Shown: one piece after another, positions 1-8,288 of the stretch
How positions within the stretch are numbered: position 1 is the first letter of the stretch
How the letters are laid out: the number at the start of each line of letters is the position of its first letter
Assembly (NCBI GenBank): GCA_017550335.1
Contig: JAFZPM010000049.1
Coordinates: 1 to 64,000, forward strand
Source: Paludibacteraceae bacterium
GTDB lineage: Bacteria; Bacteroidota; Bacteroidia; Bacteroidales; Paludibacteraceae
Direction of reading: 5' to 3'
DNA: 64,000 bases
Translations under genes and position numbers: made by a program
Notes under the pieces: model-generated
The model's database searches: none
Told to the model about the DNA's origin: nothing
What the model saw: the letters and a program-made list of their open reading frames with translations, nothing else

Positions 1-1
1 G

Positions 2-360
2 GAGTGCAGCCCCTACTACGGGCAGGACTTCTACCACCACTACATGCTGACGGAGGACGGACACCCCGACCGCATCATCGAAGGACTCAACATCATACTA
101 GTGGAGCTGCCGAAGTTCACACCCATGTCGGGTTCCGACAAGCGGATGATGGCGCTCTGGTTGCGTTTCCTGACCGAGATAGACGAGCAGACGACCGTCG
201 TGCCGAAAGAGATGCTCAATTCCGAGGAGATCAAGGAGGCGCTCGGCATCGTGGAACGCTCCGTCTACACGGACGCCCAAATCCTCGCCTACGACAAGTT
301 CTGGCAGGACGTCGACTACTCCAACCACTTCGACCCTGACTACCACTTCGGATTAGGGAA
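2..360 (+). pseudogene. 3' relic of Rpn-family PD-(D/E)XK nuclease/transposase gene
   Basis: This GC-rich stretch encodes the C-terminal segment of the Rpn family (recombination-promoting nuclease/putative transposase). Visible landmarks are SPYYGQDFYHHY, LPKFTPM, WLRFLTEIDEQT and YDKFW, followed by the start of the repetitive tail. The usual tail is cut off and replaced by KAP coding sequence in the same frame. Two further C-terminal Rpn relics, from a different subfamily sequence, lie at 13836-14624 on the other strand. The nuclease core would lie upstream of the window, so whether an intact nuclease domain is attached cannot be seen. Confidence 0.6.
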
Positions 361-2845
361 AAGGGAAGGACATGCGGAAGGAGTAGCGGAAGGTGAACAA
401 AAAGAAATGAATGCTTTTATACTAGACCAAGAGCAAGAACTTGACTCTTCGAACGATTTATTAAAAACTAGCGTTTACGCCGATAATCTTGTTAGTTTAA
501 TAAAGAAAGCACCACAAAACAAGGCTTTCACTATAGGTGTGTTTGGCGGTTGGGGTACGGGAAAGTCTTCTATTATTAAAACGGCACAGAAAAAGATAGG
601 AAAAGAAGGTGTAAAGTTCATTACATATGATGCATGGAAATATGCTAATGATTCATTTCGCAGGATGTTTCTTTTGAAAGTCCAACAAGAGCTGGGAATC
701 CAACAGACTGACGAAATGATGCGTTTTTATCAGTCAGAAACGATAGAAGCGAAACCTAAAAGTAAGTTAAGTGCCAAAGGATTATTTCTTGCCGGAGTTG
801 TTTTACTCATTTTGAGTATTGTTGTTATATTTATCTTGCCCAAAGTAAAAATAGAATGGAAAATAGCTATACCAACTCTTGGAACTTTTCTAATAGCTCT
901 TTTTAATGGTTGTTTTTATGACTTGAGGCTAACTGTAAATAAACCCACATTGTTTGCTCCAGAGCAGTTTGAAGCCTGCTTCAAAAAAATGATGAGTAAA
1001 TGCCTAAAACAAAAAAAAGATGACGGCAAAAGTGATGGTGACAAAAATAAAATAGAAAAACTAATCATTGTAATTGACAATATCGACCGATGTCCAAGCG
1101 ATATAGCATATCAGTTGCTGACAGATATTAAGACTTTTTTGAGTGATGAGGAATACAATTTGGTTTTTATAGTTCCAGTAGATGATGAGGCATTAAAAAA
1201 ACATTTGTTCCGTCGTTCGAATAAAGGTGCAGAAGATGAAACGAACATATATAAAGAGAAAGATGAGTTCTTAAGAAAAATCTTTAATGTGACACTACGT
1301 ATTAAGCCCCATCAAGAAACTGATCTGCATCATTTTGCCCATGAGATTAATACAAAAAATAAACTTGGCTATAATAATGATACTTTAGCAATAGTAGCTA
1401 AAGAGTTTGCTGATAATCCACGAAGAATAATTCAATTGCTTAATAATTTAAGTGGAGAGTTGGCTTTGTATGAAGGCGATTTTGCAAAAGAAAACGAAAC
1501 AGCCATCTGTGTCGCTTTGATTTTGCATGAAGAATACCCTGATTTTTACAAAAAAACGGCGAAAGATTTAAACATTATTCGCCAATACACAAATGAGAAA
1601 GGAAGTAGTCGTGAAACGCTGAATGCTTTTATGAGAGTGAGTGGTGGTATTATAAAGAGAACACCGTTAGATGCATTGCATCGAATATTTACTAATACAT
1701 CCTCTATTTTCAATGACTTGCCTGACGATATACAGAAATCTGTACGCACATTCGATGTCGACAAGGTAAATGAATTTGCAAATACAAATAGTGAAAAGAA
1801 AGCAATTCTAGTTGATTATGCTATTGAATCAATGAAGATGGATGTCCAATACGGAGCAACATCACAAACGACACAATGGATTGACTTTTATTGTCAACTA
1901 TATAAAGCGAATGTTTTTGATGAATCAACATTGCATAAAATAAATGAATTATTTGTATTTTCCTATTCTGATGCCATACCTCACACCAGTTGTCCAAATG
2001 AATTATGTTATATGGCCTACAAAATGGAATTTTTGGGTATGATAGAACTTCTTGACTGTATTACAGAATATTTAGAATCAAACAAGGATCAAGATGATAA
2101 TGCTAATTATGTTGGTATATTTAGAGGTTATTTAAGCAACCTGAATTCAGAATTAGATTGTAAAAGAATAGCCAATTTAGTTGGGAATTATTATGTGAAA
2201 CATCCTATAGATTTTGATATAGCATATACAGACACTCAAAAGAAACTCTTGTTTAATGATTCTTTTGTAACTAAACAAATAGAAAATCTGACCGCCACGG
2301 ATAATCGTGTACATGTTAAAAATATTATTTGGTGCATCAAGAATAATAAAGGGCTTTCAGGTGACACTTATTTATCACTATTTGACAAGTACATAGAATT
2401 GTTTGGGAATAGGGCAAAAAACATAGGAGAGTATACAAAACTAATTAACCTGTTATTACCTATTTTTGAGACTATAGAAACTTCTTCACTCACAGATCAA
2501 CCACAATCACTTTATGATATAGTTATAAATACACCTTTAAGTAATCCACATAGAGGTTTAATCATTGATGCGATTGACGAAGAACAAGCTAAGATTGTAG
2601 TTCCATTCTGCTATGAAATAATGCGTATTTCTGGGGGGGAGATTAACATAAATAACGCTATAAATAGATTATTCTTAAAATGTCAAGATGCGGTTTTAGA
2701 AGGAGCCCTAAAGATACATTCATTAAATATTTCCATACAACCTTTGGCCACTACACTTATAAATGTTGATGACTACAACAATCATAATGTGTTGTCTATA
2801 CTGGAGATAATTATAATACTGCCTATTTTTAGAACCAGTTGCTAA
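2..2845 (+). CDS. Rpn-nuclease relic fused in frame to KAP-family P-loop NTPase (5' truncated by window)
   Basis: The frame is open to the window edge, so the true start lies upstream. Counting from the ATG at 44, residues 1 to about 120 resemble the C-terminal half of Rpn-type PD-(D/E)XK nuclease/transposases (LRFLTEIDE, a YDKFW segment and a glycine/glutamate-rich tail REGHAEGVAEGE). After that comes a KAP NTPase: Walker A GGWGTGKSS at residues 168-176, two membrane helices at about 246-267 and 275-293 placed inside the ATPase domain, Walker B IIVIDNIDRC near 341-350, then a long helical C-terminal region. Membrane helices inserted between the Walker motifs are typical of the KAP family, which includes the phage-exclusion protein PifA. 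Base composition drops from GC-rich to AT-rich at about 350. An internal ATG at 407 would give an 812-aa KAP protein without the Rpn part and may be the real start. The last codon and stop come from the IS inserted behind it. KAP identity is confident; its role is inferred. Confidence 0.82.
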   Translation, partial: ECSPYYGQDFYHHYMLTEDGHPDRIIEGLNIILVELPKFTPMSGSDKRMMALWLRFLTEIDEQTTVVPKEMLNSEEIKEALGIVERSVYTDAQILAYDKFWQDVDYSNHFDPDYHFGLGKREGHAEGVAEGEQKEMNAFILDQEQELDSSNDLLKTSVYADNLVSLIKKAPQNKAFTIGVFGGWGTGKSSIIKTAQKKIGKEGVKFITYDAWKYANDSFRRMFLLKVQQELGIQQTDEMMRFYQSETIEAKPKSKLSAKGLFLAGVVLLILSIVVIFILPKVKIEWKIAIPTLGTFLIALFNGCFYDLRLTVNKPTLFAPEQFEACFKKMMSKCLKQKKDDGKSDGDKNKIEKLIIVIDNIDRCPSDIAYQLLTDIKTFLSDEEYNLVFIVPVDDEALKKHLFRRSNKGAEDETNIYKEKDEFLRKIFNVTLRIKPHQETDLHHFAHEINTKNKLGYNNDTLAIVAKEFADNPRRIIQLLNNLSGELALYEGDFAKENETAICVALILHEEYPDFYKKTAKDLNIIRQYTNEKGSSRETLNAFMRVSGGIIKRTPLDALHRIFTNTSSIFNDLPDDIQKSVRTFDVDKVNEFANTNSEKKAILVDYAIESMKMDVQYGATSQTTQWIDFYCQLYKANVFDESTLHKINELFVFSYSDAIPHTSCPNELCYMAYKMEFLGMIELLDCITEYLESNKDQDDNANYVGIFRGYLSNLNSELDCKRIANLVGNYYVKHPIDFDIAYTDTQKKLLFNDSFVTKQIENLTATDNRVHVKNIIWCIKNNKGLSGDTYLSLFDKYIELFGNRAKNIGEYTKLINLLLPIFETIETSSLTDQPQSLYDIVINTPLSNPHRGLIIDAIDEEQAKIVVPFCYEIMRISGGEININNAINRLFLKCQDAVLEGALKIHSLNISIQPLATTLINVDDYNNHNVLSILEIIIILPIFRTSC

Positions 2846-2875
2846 ATTAAGAAAATAAAACTTAAATTAGCAGGC

Positions 2876-3181
2876 ATGAAAAGTAAAAGAAGAAATTTCA
2901 CGGCGGAGTTCAAGGCCCAAGTTGCCATAGAGGCATTGAAGGGTCAAGAGACATTGGCACAGTTGTCAGAGAGATTTCATGTGTCAAGTGTGATGATTTC
3001 CAACTGGAAATCCGAGTTTCTAAAGAACGCATCGGCAGCCTTCACGGAGAAGAAGAAGGACGATGCGAAAGACAAGGAATTAGAGCAGTGCTACAGCAAA
3101 ATTGGGCGTCTGGAGATGAAGCTGGATTTTGCAAAGCGGGCATCAAAAGCGTTGGGGATACCGATGCCCGCAGACGATTGA
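2876..3181 (+). CDS. IS3-family transposase OrfA (helix-turn-helix protein)
   Basis: A 101-aa basic protein with the HTH_Tnp_1 pattern: RRNFTAEFKAQVAIEAL at the N-terminus, then LSERFHVSSVMISNWK as the recognition helix region, and a C-terminal coiled-coil-like stretch (LEQCYSKIGRLEMKLDFAKR) typical of OrfA dimerisation. It overlaps orfB by 94 nt in the -1 frame. A candidate slippery site A_AAA_G lies at 3145-3149, in the overlap, where Lys-AAA can re-pair one base back. In this family OrfA binds the ends and the frameshifted OrfAB is the transposase. Confidence 0.9.
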   Translation: MKSKRRNFTAEFKAQVAIEALKGQETLAQLSERFHVSSVMISNWKSEFLKNASAAFTEKKKDDAKDKELEQCYSKIGRLEMKLDFAKRASKALGIPMPADD

Positions 3182-4020
3182 TATCCCCACATGGCGGACT
3201 GAGTCTAAACGAACAATTGGAGCTTCTGAGCATAAGCAAAGGCTGTTACTATTACAAACCCGTTGGTATGGACCCGGAAACGCACAAAATCATGAAGTTC
3301 ATCGACGAGGAGCATATGAGGTTCCTGGGGAAAGGCGTTGTGGGCATGAGGGATTCTGTCAATGAGCACCTCAGGAAGGAGAACCCGAACTTCCGCATAG
3401 GGGAAAGGAGGGTGAGAAAACTGATGAGGCAGATGAACATACATGTTTCCTATCCAGCTCCCCGGCTCAGTACTCTTGGACAGACGTCGTACGTCCATCC
3501 ATATTTGCTTAAGGGGTTGGCCATAAACCGCCCCAATCAGGTATGGAGCACGGACATCAGTTATATCCCGATGGAGAAAGGGTTCCTTTACCTATATGCG
3601 ATCATTGATGTATACAGCCGTTTCATCGTTTCATGGGGGCTCTATAGCACACTGGATTCAAGCAACGCAATAGAGGTCCTTGAACGTGCCGTCAGGCAAT
3701 ATGGAGAGCCCGAAATTCTCAACTCGGACCAAGGCAGCCAATATACTTGCAAAGAGTGGATTGATGCCTTAAACAAACACAACATAACTGTCAGCATGGA
3801 CGGGAAGGGACGTTGTAAGGATAATATCTGGATTGAGAGATTCTGGCGTACCATCAAAAACGAGTACGTCTACTTTCACCCGTTTGAGAACGGTTTGAAA
3901 ATGCGGGAGGGAATCAGGTGGTATATCACCTACTATAACAACAGAAGACCACACCAAGGTATTGAGCATAAGATTCCAAAAAAAATGTATCTTTGTCCAG
4001 GAATACCGCAAGTGGCTTGA
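3088..4020 (+). CDS. IS3-family transposase OrfB (DDE integrase)
   Basis: The frame encodes the rve integrase core. The three acidic residues are visible: D in WSTDISYI, D in NSDQGSQY, and E in WIERFWRT, with exactly 35 residues between the second D and the E, the canonical D-35-E spacing. The terminal segment YYNNRRPHQGI is the usual IS3-family signature. The ATG at 3088 lies inside orfA and the first residues are out of family register, so translation probably enters by -1 frameshifting from orfA rather than by independent initiation. No internal stop is present, so the element may be active. Confidence 0.9.
   Translation: MLQQNWASGDEAGFCKAGIKSVGDTDARRRLISPHGGLSLNEQLELLSISKGCYYYKPVGMDPETHKIMKFIDEEHMRFLGKGVVGMRDSVNEHLRKENPNFRIGERRVRKLMRQMNIHVSYPAPRLSTLGQTSYVHPYLLKGLAINRPNQVWSTDISYIPMEKGFLYLYAIIDVYSRFIVSWGLYSTLDSSNAIEVLERAVRQYGEPEILNSDQGSQYTCKEWIDALNKHNITVSMDGKGRCKDNIWIERFWRTIKNEYVYFHPFENGLKMREGIRWYITYYNNRRPHQGIEHKIPKKMYLCPGIPQVA
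3145..3149 (+). promoter_or_regulatory. Candidate -1 ribosomal frameshift site of the IS
   Basis: The heptamer region TCAAAAG reads TCA AAA G in the orfA frame. Slipping the AAA codon back by one still reads AAA and enters the orfB frame, giving a fused OrfAB. The motif is weak (A_AAA_G) and no stimulatory structure was established, so this is an inference from position and frame. Confidence 0.35.
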
Positions 4021-4144
4021 TTCGCAAATTTCGGCCGTTTTCCCCCTAGGGGGAAAGGTTATTGTTTAACTAAGAATTAACAGTAACTGGTCTAATAAGT
4101 GATAGTATTACATAATATTATCTCGACAAAGTGATGGTAGTCTG

Positions 4145-4645
4145 ATGTTAGAAGAGGGAACAATTAGGAATAAAATAAACAATTTGATTGATAATGTTAC
4201 CAATAATAACGTTGAAAAGCTTATTCTAAAGTTGGTTGAGGATGATCAACTATTAGATATAGTGACAAAATATGTTTCTCAATTGGATAGCGAAACAATT
4301 AATAAGTTGCCAACATCTGTAGCAAAATATGCAGTAACCACTTTTAATAAAGATACAGCCGGTGCATACAAGGACAATGTAGAATTTTTGATTCTTGTTT
4401 TAAAGCATGGAGACGCTTCTCAAAAGAAAGAAGTTGTTCGACTAATGAAAGATAAGATTATCAATGAGGATGATTTAGACACGGTAGTAAAAGTTCTTGA
4501 TCATCTTGTTACAGACAACAAAAAAATGCTTGAAAATTTAGTAGGAGAACTTGAAGAAGTTAAAAACAGTGAGAAAGTAGAAGAAGTAACTAAAGAACGT
4601 ATATCAGAATTAATTAAGAAGTTATCGTCGTTACAAAAGAAATAA
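4145..4645 (+). CDS. Small helical protein downstream of KAP NTPase, function unknown
   Basis: A 166-aa, strongly charged, apparently all-helical protein with no signal peptide or membrane helix. Its C-terminal half is coiled-coil-like (ENLVGELEEVKNSEKVEEV, then a lysine-rich end). It begins 42 bp after the restored KAP stop codon, in the same reading frame but behind two consecutive stops, so it could be a partner of the KAP protein or a detached C-terminal domain. AT-rich codon use matches the KAP part and the next gene. I do not recognise a family. Confidence 0.6.
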   Translation: MLEEGTIRNKINNLIDNVTNNNVEKLILKLVEDDQLLDIVTKYVSQLDSETINKLPTSVAKYAVTTFNKDTAGAYKDNVEFLILVLKHGDASQKKEVVRLMKDKIINEDDLDTVVKVLDHLVTDNKKMLENLVGELEEVKNSEKVEEVTKERISELIKKLSSLQKK

Positions 4646-4917
4646 AATATCATACTTCCTCTCGAGTCATACAACCCTATCGGTCGACGCACTGAAAAAT
4701 AGAATGTTGATATATATAAACCGACAATCAATGGGATGTGATCCATTTCGCGTCTCATCGTTTCCCAATCAATAAATAACAATGTTACCTCAGTCCAATC
4801 AACTGAAAGCTGGAGCCGTTCTGAACTATGTCGTCATAGTTTTGAATGTGTTGGTGTGGATAATAACTTATAAATAAAGCGCCATAACACAAATGGACTA
4901 AAAACCAAGGAACTCCA
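4646..4917. other. Non-coding spacer, nothing recognised
   Basis: 272 bp of AT-rich sequence between the 166-aa and 302-aa genes. It shows no convincing coding frame, no clean terminator hairpin and no TAnnTTTG box that I could place with confidence. Confidence 0.5.
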
Positions 4918-5826
4918 ATGACACAACTTTATTGGCAAGTATATTTGAATTTGGAACGTGATTTTTTATCAATTGCGGACACGATACATATCAATGACAA
5001 ACAGCAAGAAGTGTATTCTATGAAGATTGCTGATTTGTTGATACGCACAGTGATAGAGATTGAAGCCTTATCAAAAGATCTGTATTTGTCCAATGGAGGA
5101 AAAATGATGGACGATGCAGATATGTACTTCGATACAGTTTGTATGGAGCATCTTAACAATTTGTGGAAACTTGACCAGAAGATTGTTTCTGTGGTTTCTC
5201 CTGCAATCTATTTGGAGAAGGAAGAAAATATAATACTTAGACCTTTGTTCAAGGCTAATAAACGAGGAACTAGTTCCGCTGATTGGAATAAAGCTTATCA
5301 AGCGGTAAAACATAATCGCGTAAAGGAGTTGTCGAAAGGAAGCATCAAACACTTACTTCACGGACTTGCAGCGCTCTATGTGCTTAATCTTTATTACAGA
5401 AACGAATCCATCAAAGATATATCTTCTGACGATAGGACAAGTGTAAATCCTAGTTTTGGCTCTTCCTTATTCGCTGTAAGGATTCATGAACTAATTGGTC
5501 TTAAAGTTGATGGAACATATCACAAAAGAGGTAATTACGATGAATGTATTTATCTTGAGGATCATGAGCAAAACAGCAAAAGAATCGCCATGGAAGCGGT
5601 AAATGCATTAAACGATTTGCATAATAATGCTGCTAAAAAATTATTGCATATGGCACAAGAAAAAAAAGAAAAGGGGGAAGAGGTGACAATGGAATGGATA
5701 CAACAAGAGAGTGACAATATATATAACGATTTAATTTCTATCACATATAATAAATTGGAGAAACGTATTTACGATAGTTTTAGTAATATACGATATGATA
5801 TTGTCTTAAATAAACAGCAATACTAA
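4918..5826 (+). CDS. Helical cytosolic protein of unknown function in KAP neighbourhood
   Basis: A 302-aa soluble protein without signal peptide or membrane spans, predicted mostly helical. Its central segment runs WNKAYQAVKHNR, then LLHGLAALYVLNLYY. A W..AY..VKH.R motif followed by a helix of the type ALAALYVLNLYY is the pattern I associate with HEPN-like helical bundles of stress and immunity proteins, but the classical Rx4-6H motif is not clearly present. It is the last gene of the AT-rich KAP group and ends 70 bp before the capsule cluster. Assignment to a defence role is inference from context only. Confidence 0.6.
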   Translation: MTQLYWQVYLNLERDFLSIADTIHINDKQQEVYSMKIADLLIRTVIEIEALSKDLYLSNGGKMMDDADMYFDTVCMEHLNNLWKLDQKIVSVVSPAIYLEKEENIILRPLFKANKRGTSSADWNKAYQAVKHNRVKELSKGSIKHLLHGLAALYVLNLYYRNESIKDISSDDRTSVNPSFGSSLFAVRIHELIGLKVDGTYHKRGNYDECIYLEDHEQNSKRIAMEAVNALNDLHNNAAKKLLHMAQEKKEKGEEVTMEWIQQESDNIYNDLISITYNKLEKRIYDSFSNIRYDIVLNKQQY

Positions 5827-5896
5827 TGCGTTAAGGATCAAAAACATACTTAACAAATACCAGTGTTAATATATCGAAAAACAATTAATAATAAAA

Positions 5897-6955
5897 ATGT
5901 TACCGTACAACGTTGATCTGAAAGGAAAGACCATCCTAGTCACTGGAGCGGCAGGATTTATCGGGAGTAATCTCTGCAAACGTTTGCTAAAAGATGTTGA
6001 AGATGTTTGTGTTATCGGAATTGATTGTATTACAGATTATTATGATGTGAATTTGAAGTACCACAGGCTGAACGAAATAAATGCTATGAAAGGGAAATGG
6101 ATGTTCATAAAAAACTCCATAGCTAAAAAAGATGTCGTTGAAGAAATATTCACAAAATACATGCCATCTGTAGTTGTTAATTTAGCGGCACAAGCAGGCG
6201 TTAGATATAGTATCAGCCACCCTGACGAATACATTGAAAGCAATATAATTGGTTTTTATAACATATTGGAGGCTTGCCGTCACCACGAAGTGGAACATTT
6301 AGTCTATGCTAGTAGTAGTTCCGTATATGGTTGCAACGCAAAGATTCCATACTCCACGGAAGATAAAGTTGATAATCCCGTTAGTCTGTATGCGGCCACA
6401 AAGAAAAGCAATGAACTGATGGCACATTCATATAGCAAATTGTATAATATACCAACTACAGGACTACGTTTCTTTACTGCTTATGGTCCAGCGGGAAGAC
6501 CAGACATGGCATATTTTGACTTTACCAATAAATTGAGGGCAGGAGAGACCATCAAAATCTTCAACTATGGTAAATGCCTACGTGATTTCACCTATATTGA
6601 CGATATCATTGAAGGTGTTTTCCGCGTCATGCAACATGCTCCCGAGAAAAAAGAGGGAGGAGACGGACTTCCTATACCACCATATAAATTGTATAACATT
6701 GGCAATAATAAGCCTGAAAATTTATTAGATTTTGTTACCATTCTACAAGAAGAACTTATAAGAACTAATGTGTTGCCTAAAGATTACGATTTTGAGGCAC
6801 ACAAGAAACTTGTTCCAATGCAACCAGGTGATGTGCCGGTGACCTGTGCGGATACTACGCCATTGGAGCAAGATTTAGGATTTAGGCCGTCCACACCTTT
6901 GCGAGAAGGATTGAGGAAATTCGTGAAGTGGTATAAAGAATTTTACGGAATATAA
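5897..6955 (+). CDS. UDP-glucuronate 4-epimerase (SDR), AT-rich paralog
   Basis: A 352-aa extended short-chain dehydrogenase. The Rossmann motif TGAAGFIG lies near residue 17, NLAAQAGVRYS near 95, the catalytic ASSSSVYG and Y-x3-K in SLYAATKK, and the UDP-glucuronate epimerase pattern RFFTAYGPAGRPDMA. In this family the enzyme converts UDP-GlcA to UDP-GalA in the cytoplasm for surface polysaccharide synthesis. It heads the capsule cluster and is 11 bp from the flippase gene. A second paralog with GC-rich codons is at 15057-16073. Epimerase class is certain; the exact sugar is inferred from similarity to CapI/LpsL-type enzymes. Confidence 0.88.
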   Translation: MLPYNVDLKGKTILVTGAAGFIGSNLCKRLLKDVEDVCVIGIDCITDYYDVNLKYHRLNEINAMKGKWMFIKNSIAKKDVVEEIFTKYMPSVVVNLAAQAGVRYSISHPDEYIESNIIGFYNILEACRHHEVEHLVYASSSSVYGCNAKIPYSTEDKVDNPVSLYAATKKSNELMAHSYSKLYNIPTTGLRFFTAYGPAGRPDMAYFDFTNKLRAGETIKIFNYGKCLRDFTYIDDIIEGVFRVMQHAPEKKEGGDGLPIPPYKLYNIGNNKPENLLDFVTILQEELIRTNVLPKDYDFEAHKKLVPMQPGDVPVTCADTTPLEQDLGFRPSTPLREGLRKFVKWYKEFYGI

Positions 6956-6966
6956 TCTAATAAAGA

Positions 6967-8220
6967 ATGTTTCATTTTCTAAGGCAAATATATTCTTCTT
7001 TCAAAAGAAGTAAGGATGCAAAAACGGTTTTTGCAAATTTTGGATATTTGTCTTTTTTGCAAATTGCAGGATATGCATTCCCTTTAATTACAATGCCTTA
7101 TTTGGCAAGAGTCATTGGTGTTGAGGGATTTGGTAAAGTTTCTTTTGCCGCCGCCATAATCGTATGGATTCAGACTATAGCGGATTGGGGATTTAACTTG
7201 ACCGCTACCCGTGATGTGGCACAAAATCGTGAAAATAAAATAGTAGTCTCCCAAATATTCAGTAATGTTTTTTGGGCAAGATGCATATTGACCTTTTTGT
7301 CTGGTTGCATTTTGTTCCTTTTAGTCTTGTTTGTACCCTTATTTAGAAATAATTTCCTTGTGATATTTACAACTTTTTTAATGGTTCCAGGCCATATTCT
7401 ATTCCCAGAATGGTTCTTTCAGGCAATAGAAAAAATGAAATATACGACAATATTTAATCTCATATTGAAATTTTTATTCACAATTTCCGTGTTTCTATTT
7501 ATTAAAGAGAAACACGATTATTATATTCAGCCACTTCTGACATCTTTAGGTTATGTATGTTGTGGTATTTGTGCACTATATTTGATCTTGCACAAATGGG
7601 GATTTAGAATCTACAAACCACAATGGGATAGTATATTTACTACAATCAAACAAAGTACGGATATTTTTATAAATAGTTTAATGCCTAATCTGTATAATAG
7701 TTTTTCTGTATTATTATTAGGATTTTGGGGTGGATCATCTGCTAATGGAATATACGATGGAGGAAATAAATTTCCAACAATATTCTACAACCTACAATCA
7801 GTCTTATCAAGAGCATTCTACCCATTCCTTTCCCGAAGACAAGATAAACATTGTCTTTTTGCTAAAATTAGTATTGGAAGCGCAGTAACAGGTGCGATTC
7901 TATTAGTAATTCTATCGCCAATTATTATTAAATATATGTTAGGTGAAGAGTTCGAAAAATCAGTGATTGTAATGCAAATACTCTCTTTCTCAACCATTTT
8001 TTTAGCATTAAGTTATACATATGGCACAAATAAATTAATCATTCAGCACAAAGAAAAGCCTCTTAGAAATCTGACATTTTTCTCTTCAATTATAGGAATG
8101 TGTATTGCTATTCCATTGGTATATTTCTATTCTTATATTGGAGCTGCGATAACGGTAATTATTAGCAGAGGATTCCTTGGTATAGGAGCCTATTGGTTGT
8201 CGAAAAAATATAACAATTAA
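6967..8220 (+). CDS. wzx: Wzx-type polysaccharide flippase
   Basis: A 417-aa integral membrane protein with about 12 hydrophobic segments and the N-terminal signature FPLITMPYLARVIGVEGFGKV of the polysaccharide-synthesis (MATE-like) family, also found in O-antigen flippases. It would move undecaprenyl-linked repeat units across the inner membrane. It starts 11 bp after the epimerase and is followed by an EpsG-type polymerase two genes on, a normal Wzx/Wzy arrangement. Confidence 0.88.
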   Translation: MFHFLRQIYSSFKRSKDAKTVFANFGYLSFLQIAGYAFPLITMPYLARVIGVEGFGKVSFAAAIIVWIQTIADWGFNLTATRDVAQNRENKIVVSQIFSNVFWARCILTFLSGCILFLLVLFVPLFRNNFLVIFTTFLMVPGHILFPEWFFQAIEKMKYTTIFNLILKFLFTISVFLFIKEKHDYYIQPLLTSLGYVCCGICALYLILHKWGFRIYKPQWDSIFTTIKQSTDIFINSLMPNLYNSFSVLLLGFWGGSSANGIYDGGNKFPTIFYNLQSVLSRAFYPFLSRRQDKHCLFAKISIGSAVTGAILLVILSPIIIKYMLGEEFEKSVIVMQILSFSTIFLALSYTYGTNKLIIQHKEKPLRNLTFFSSIIGMCIAIPLVYFYSYIGAAITVIISRGFLGIGAYWLSKKYNN

Positions 8221-8230
8221 AAATTTTTTT

Positions 8231-8259
8231 ACTAATATGGGCTGTTGCTCCTATTAGTA
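8231..8259. other. Hairpin between wzx and the ATP-grasp gene
   Basis: ACTAATAtGG and CCtATTAGT form a stem of about nine pairs around a GCTGTTGCT loop. There is no T-tract behind it on the plus strand, while a T-run precedes it, so it is a weak minus-strand terminator or an mRNA processing/stability hairpin inside the operon. Confidence 0.4.
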
Positions 8260-8288
8260 ATATGTAATCAGAATTGTTCGATTTGAAA

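Larger units (their letters stand above)
2836..4084 (+). mobile_element. IS3-family insertion sequence with CAGT target duplication
   Basis: The element carries two overlapping frames, orfA and orfB, with the orfB frame at -1 relative to orfA, the standard IS3-family layout. The 4-bp direct repeat CAGT at 2836-2839 and 4081-4084 brackets about 1241 bp, a normal size for the family, and fits its 3-4 bp target duplication. I see no convincing long terminal inverted repeats. A perfect 18-bp palindrome TTTCCCCCTAGGGGGAAA lies between orfB and the right end at 4039-4056. Joining the flanks across one CAGT restores the KAP frame for five more codons (NWSNK) to a TGA at 4100-4102, so the insertion clipped only the extreme C-terminus of KAP. 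Confidence 0.85.

Noticed and set aside
4..346. Two alternative open frames over the Rpn relic
   Set aside because: Both are out of frame with the recognisable Rpn/KAP protein and have the arginine- or histidine-rich composition of shadow frames in GC-rich DNA.
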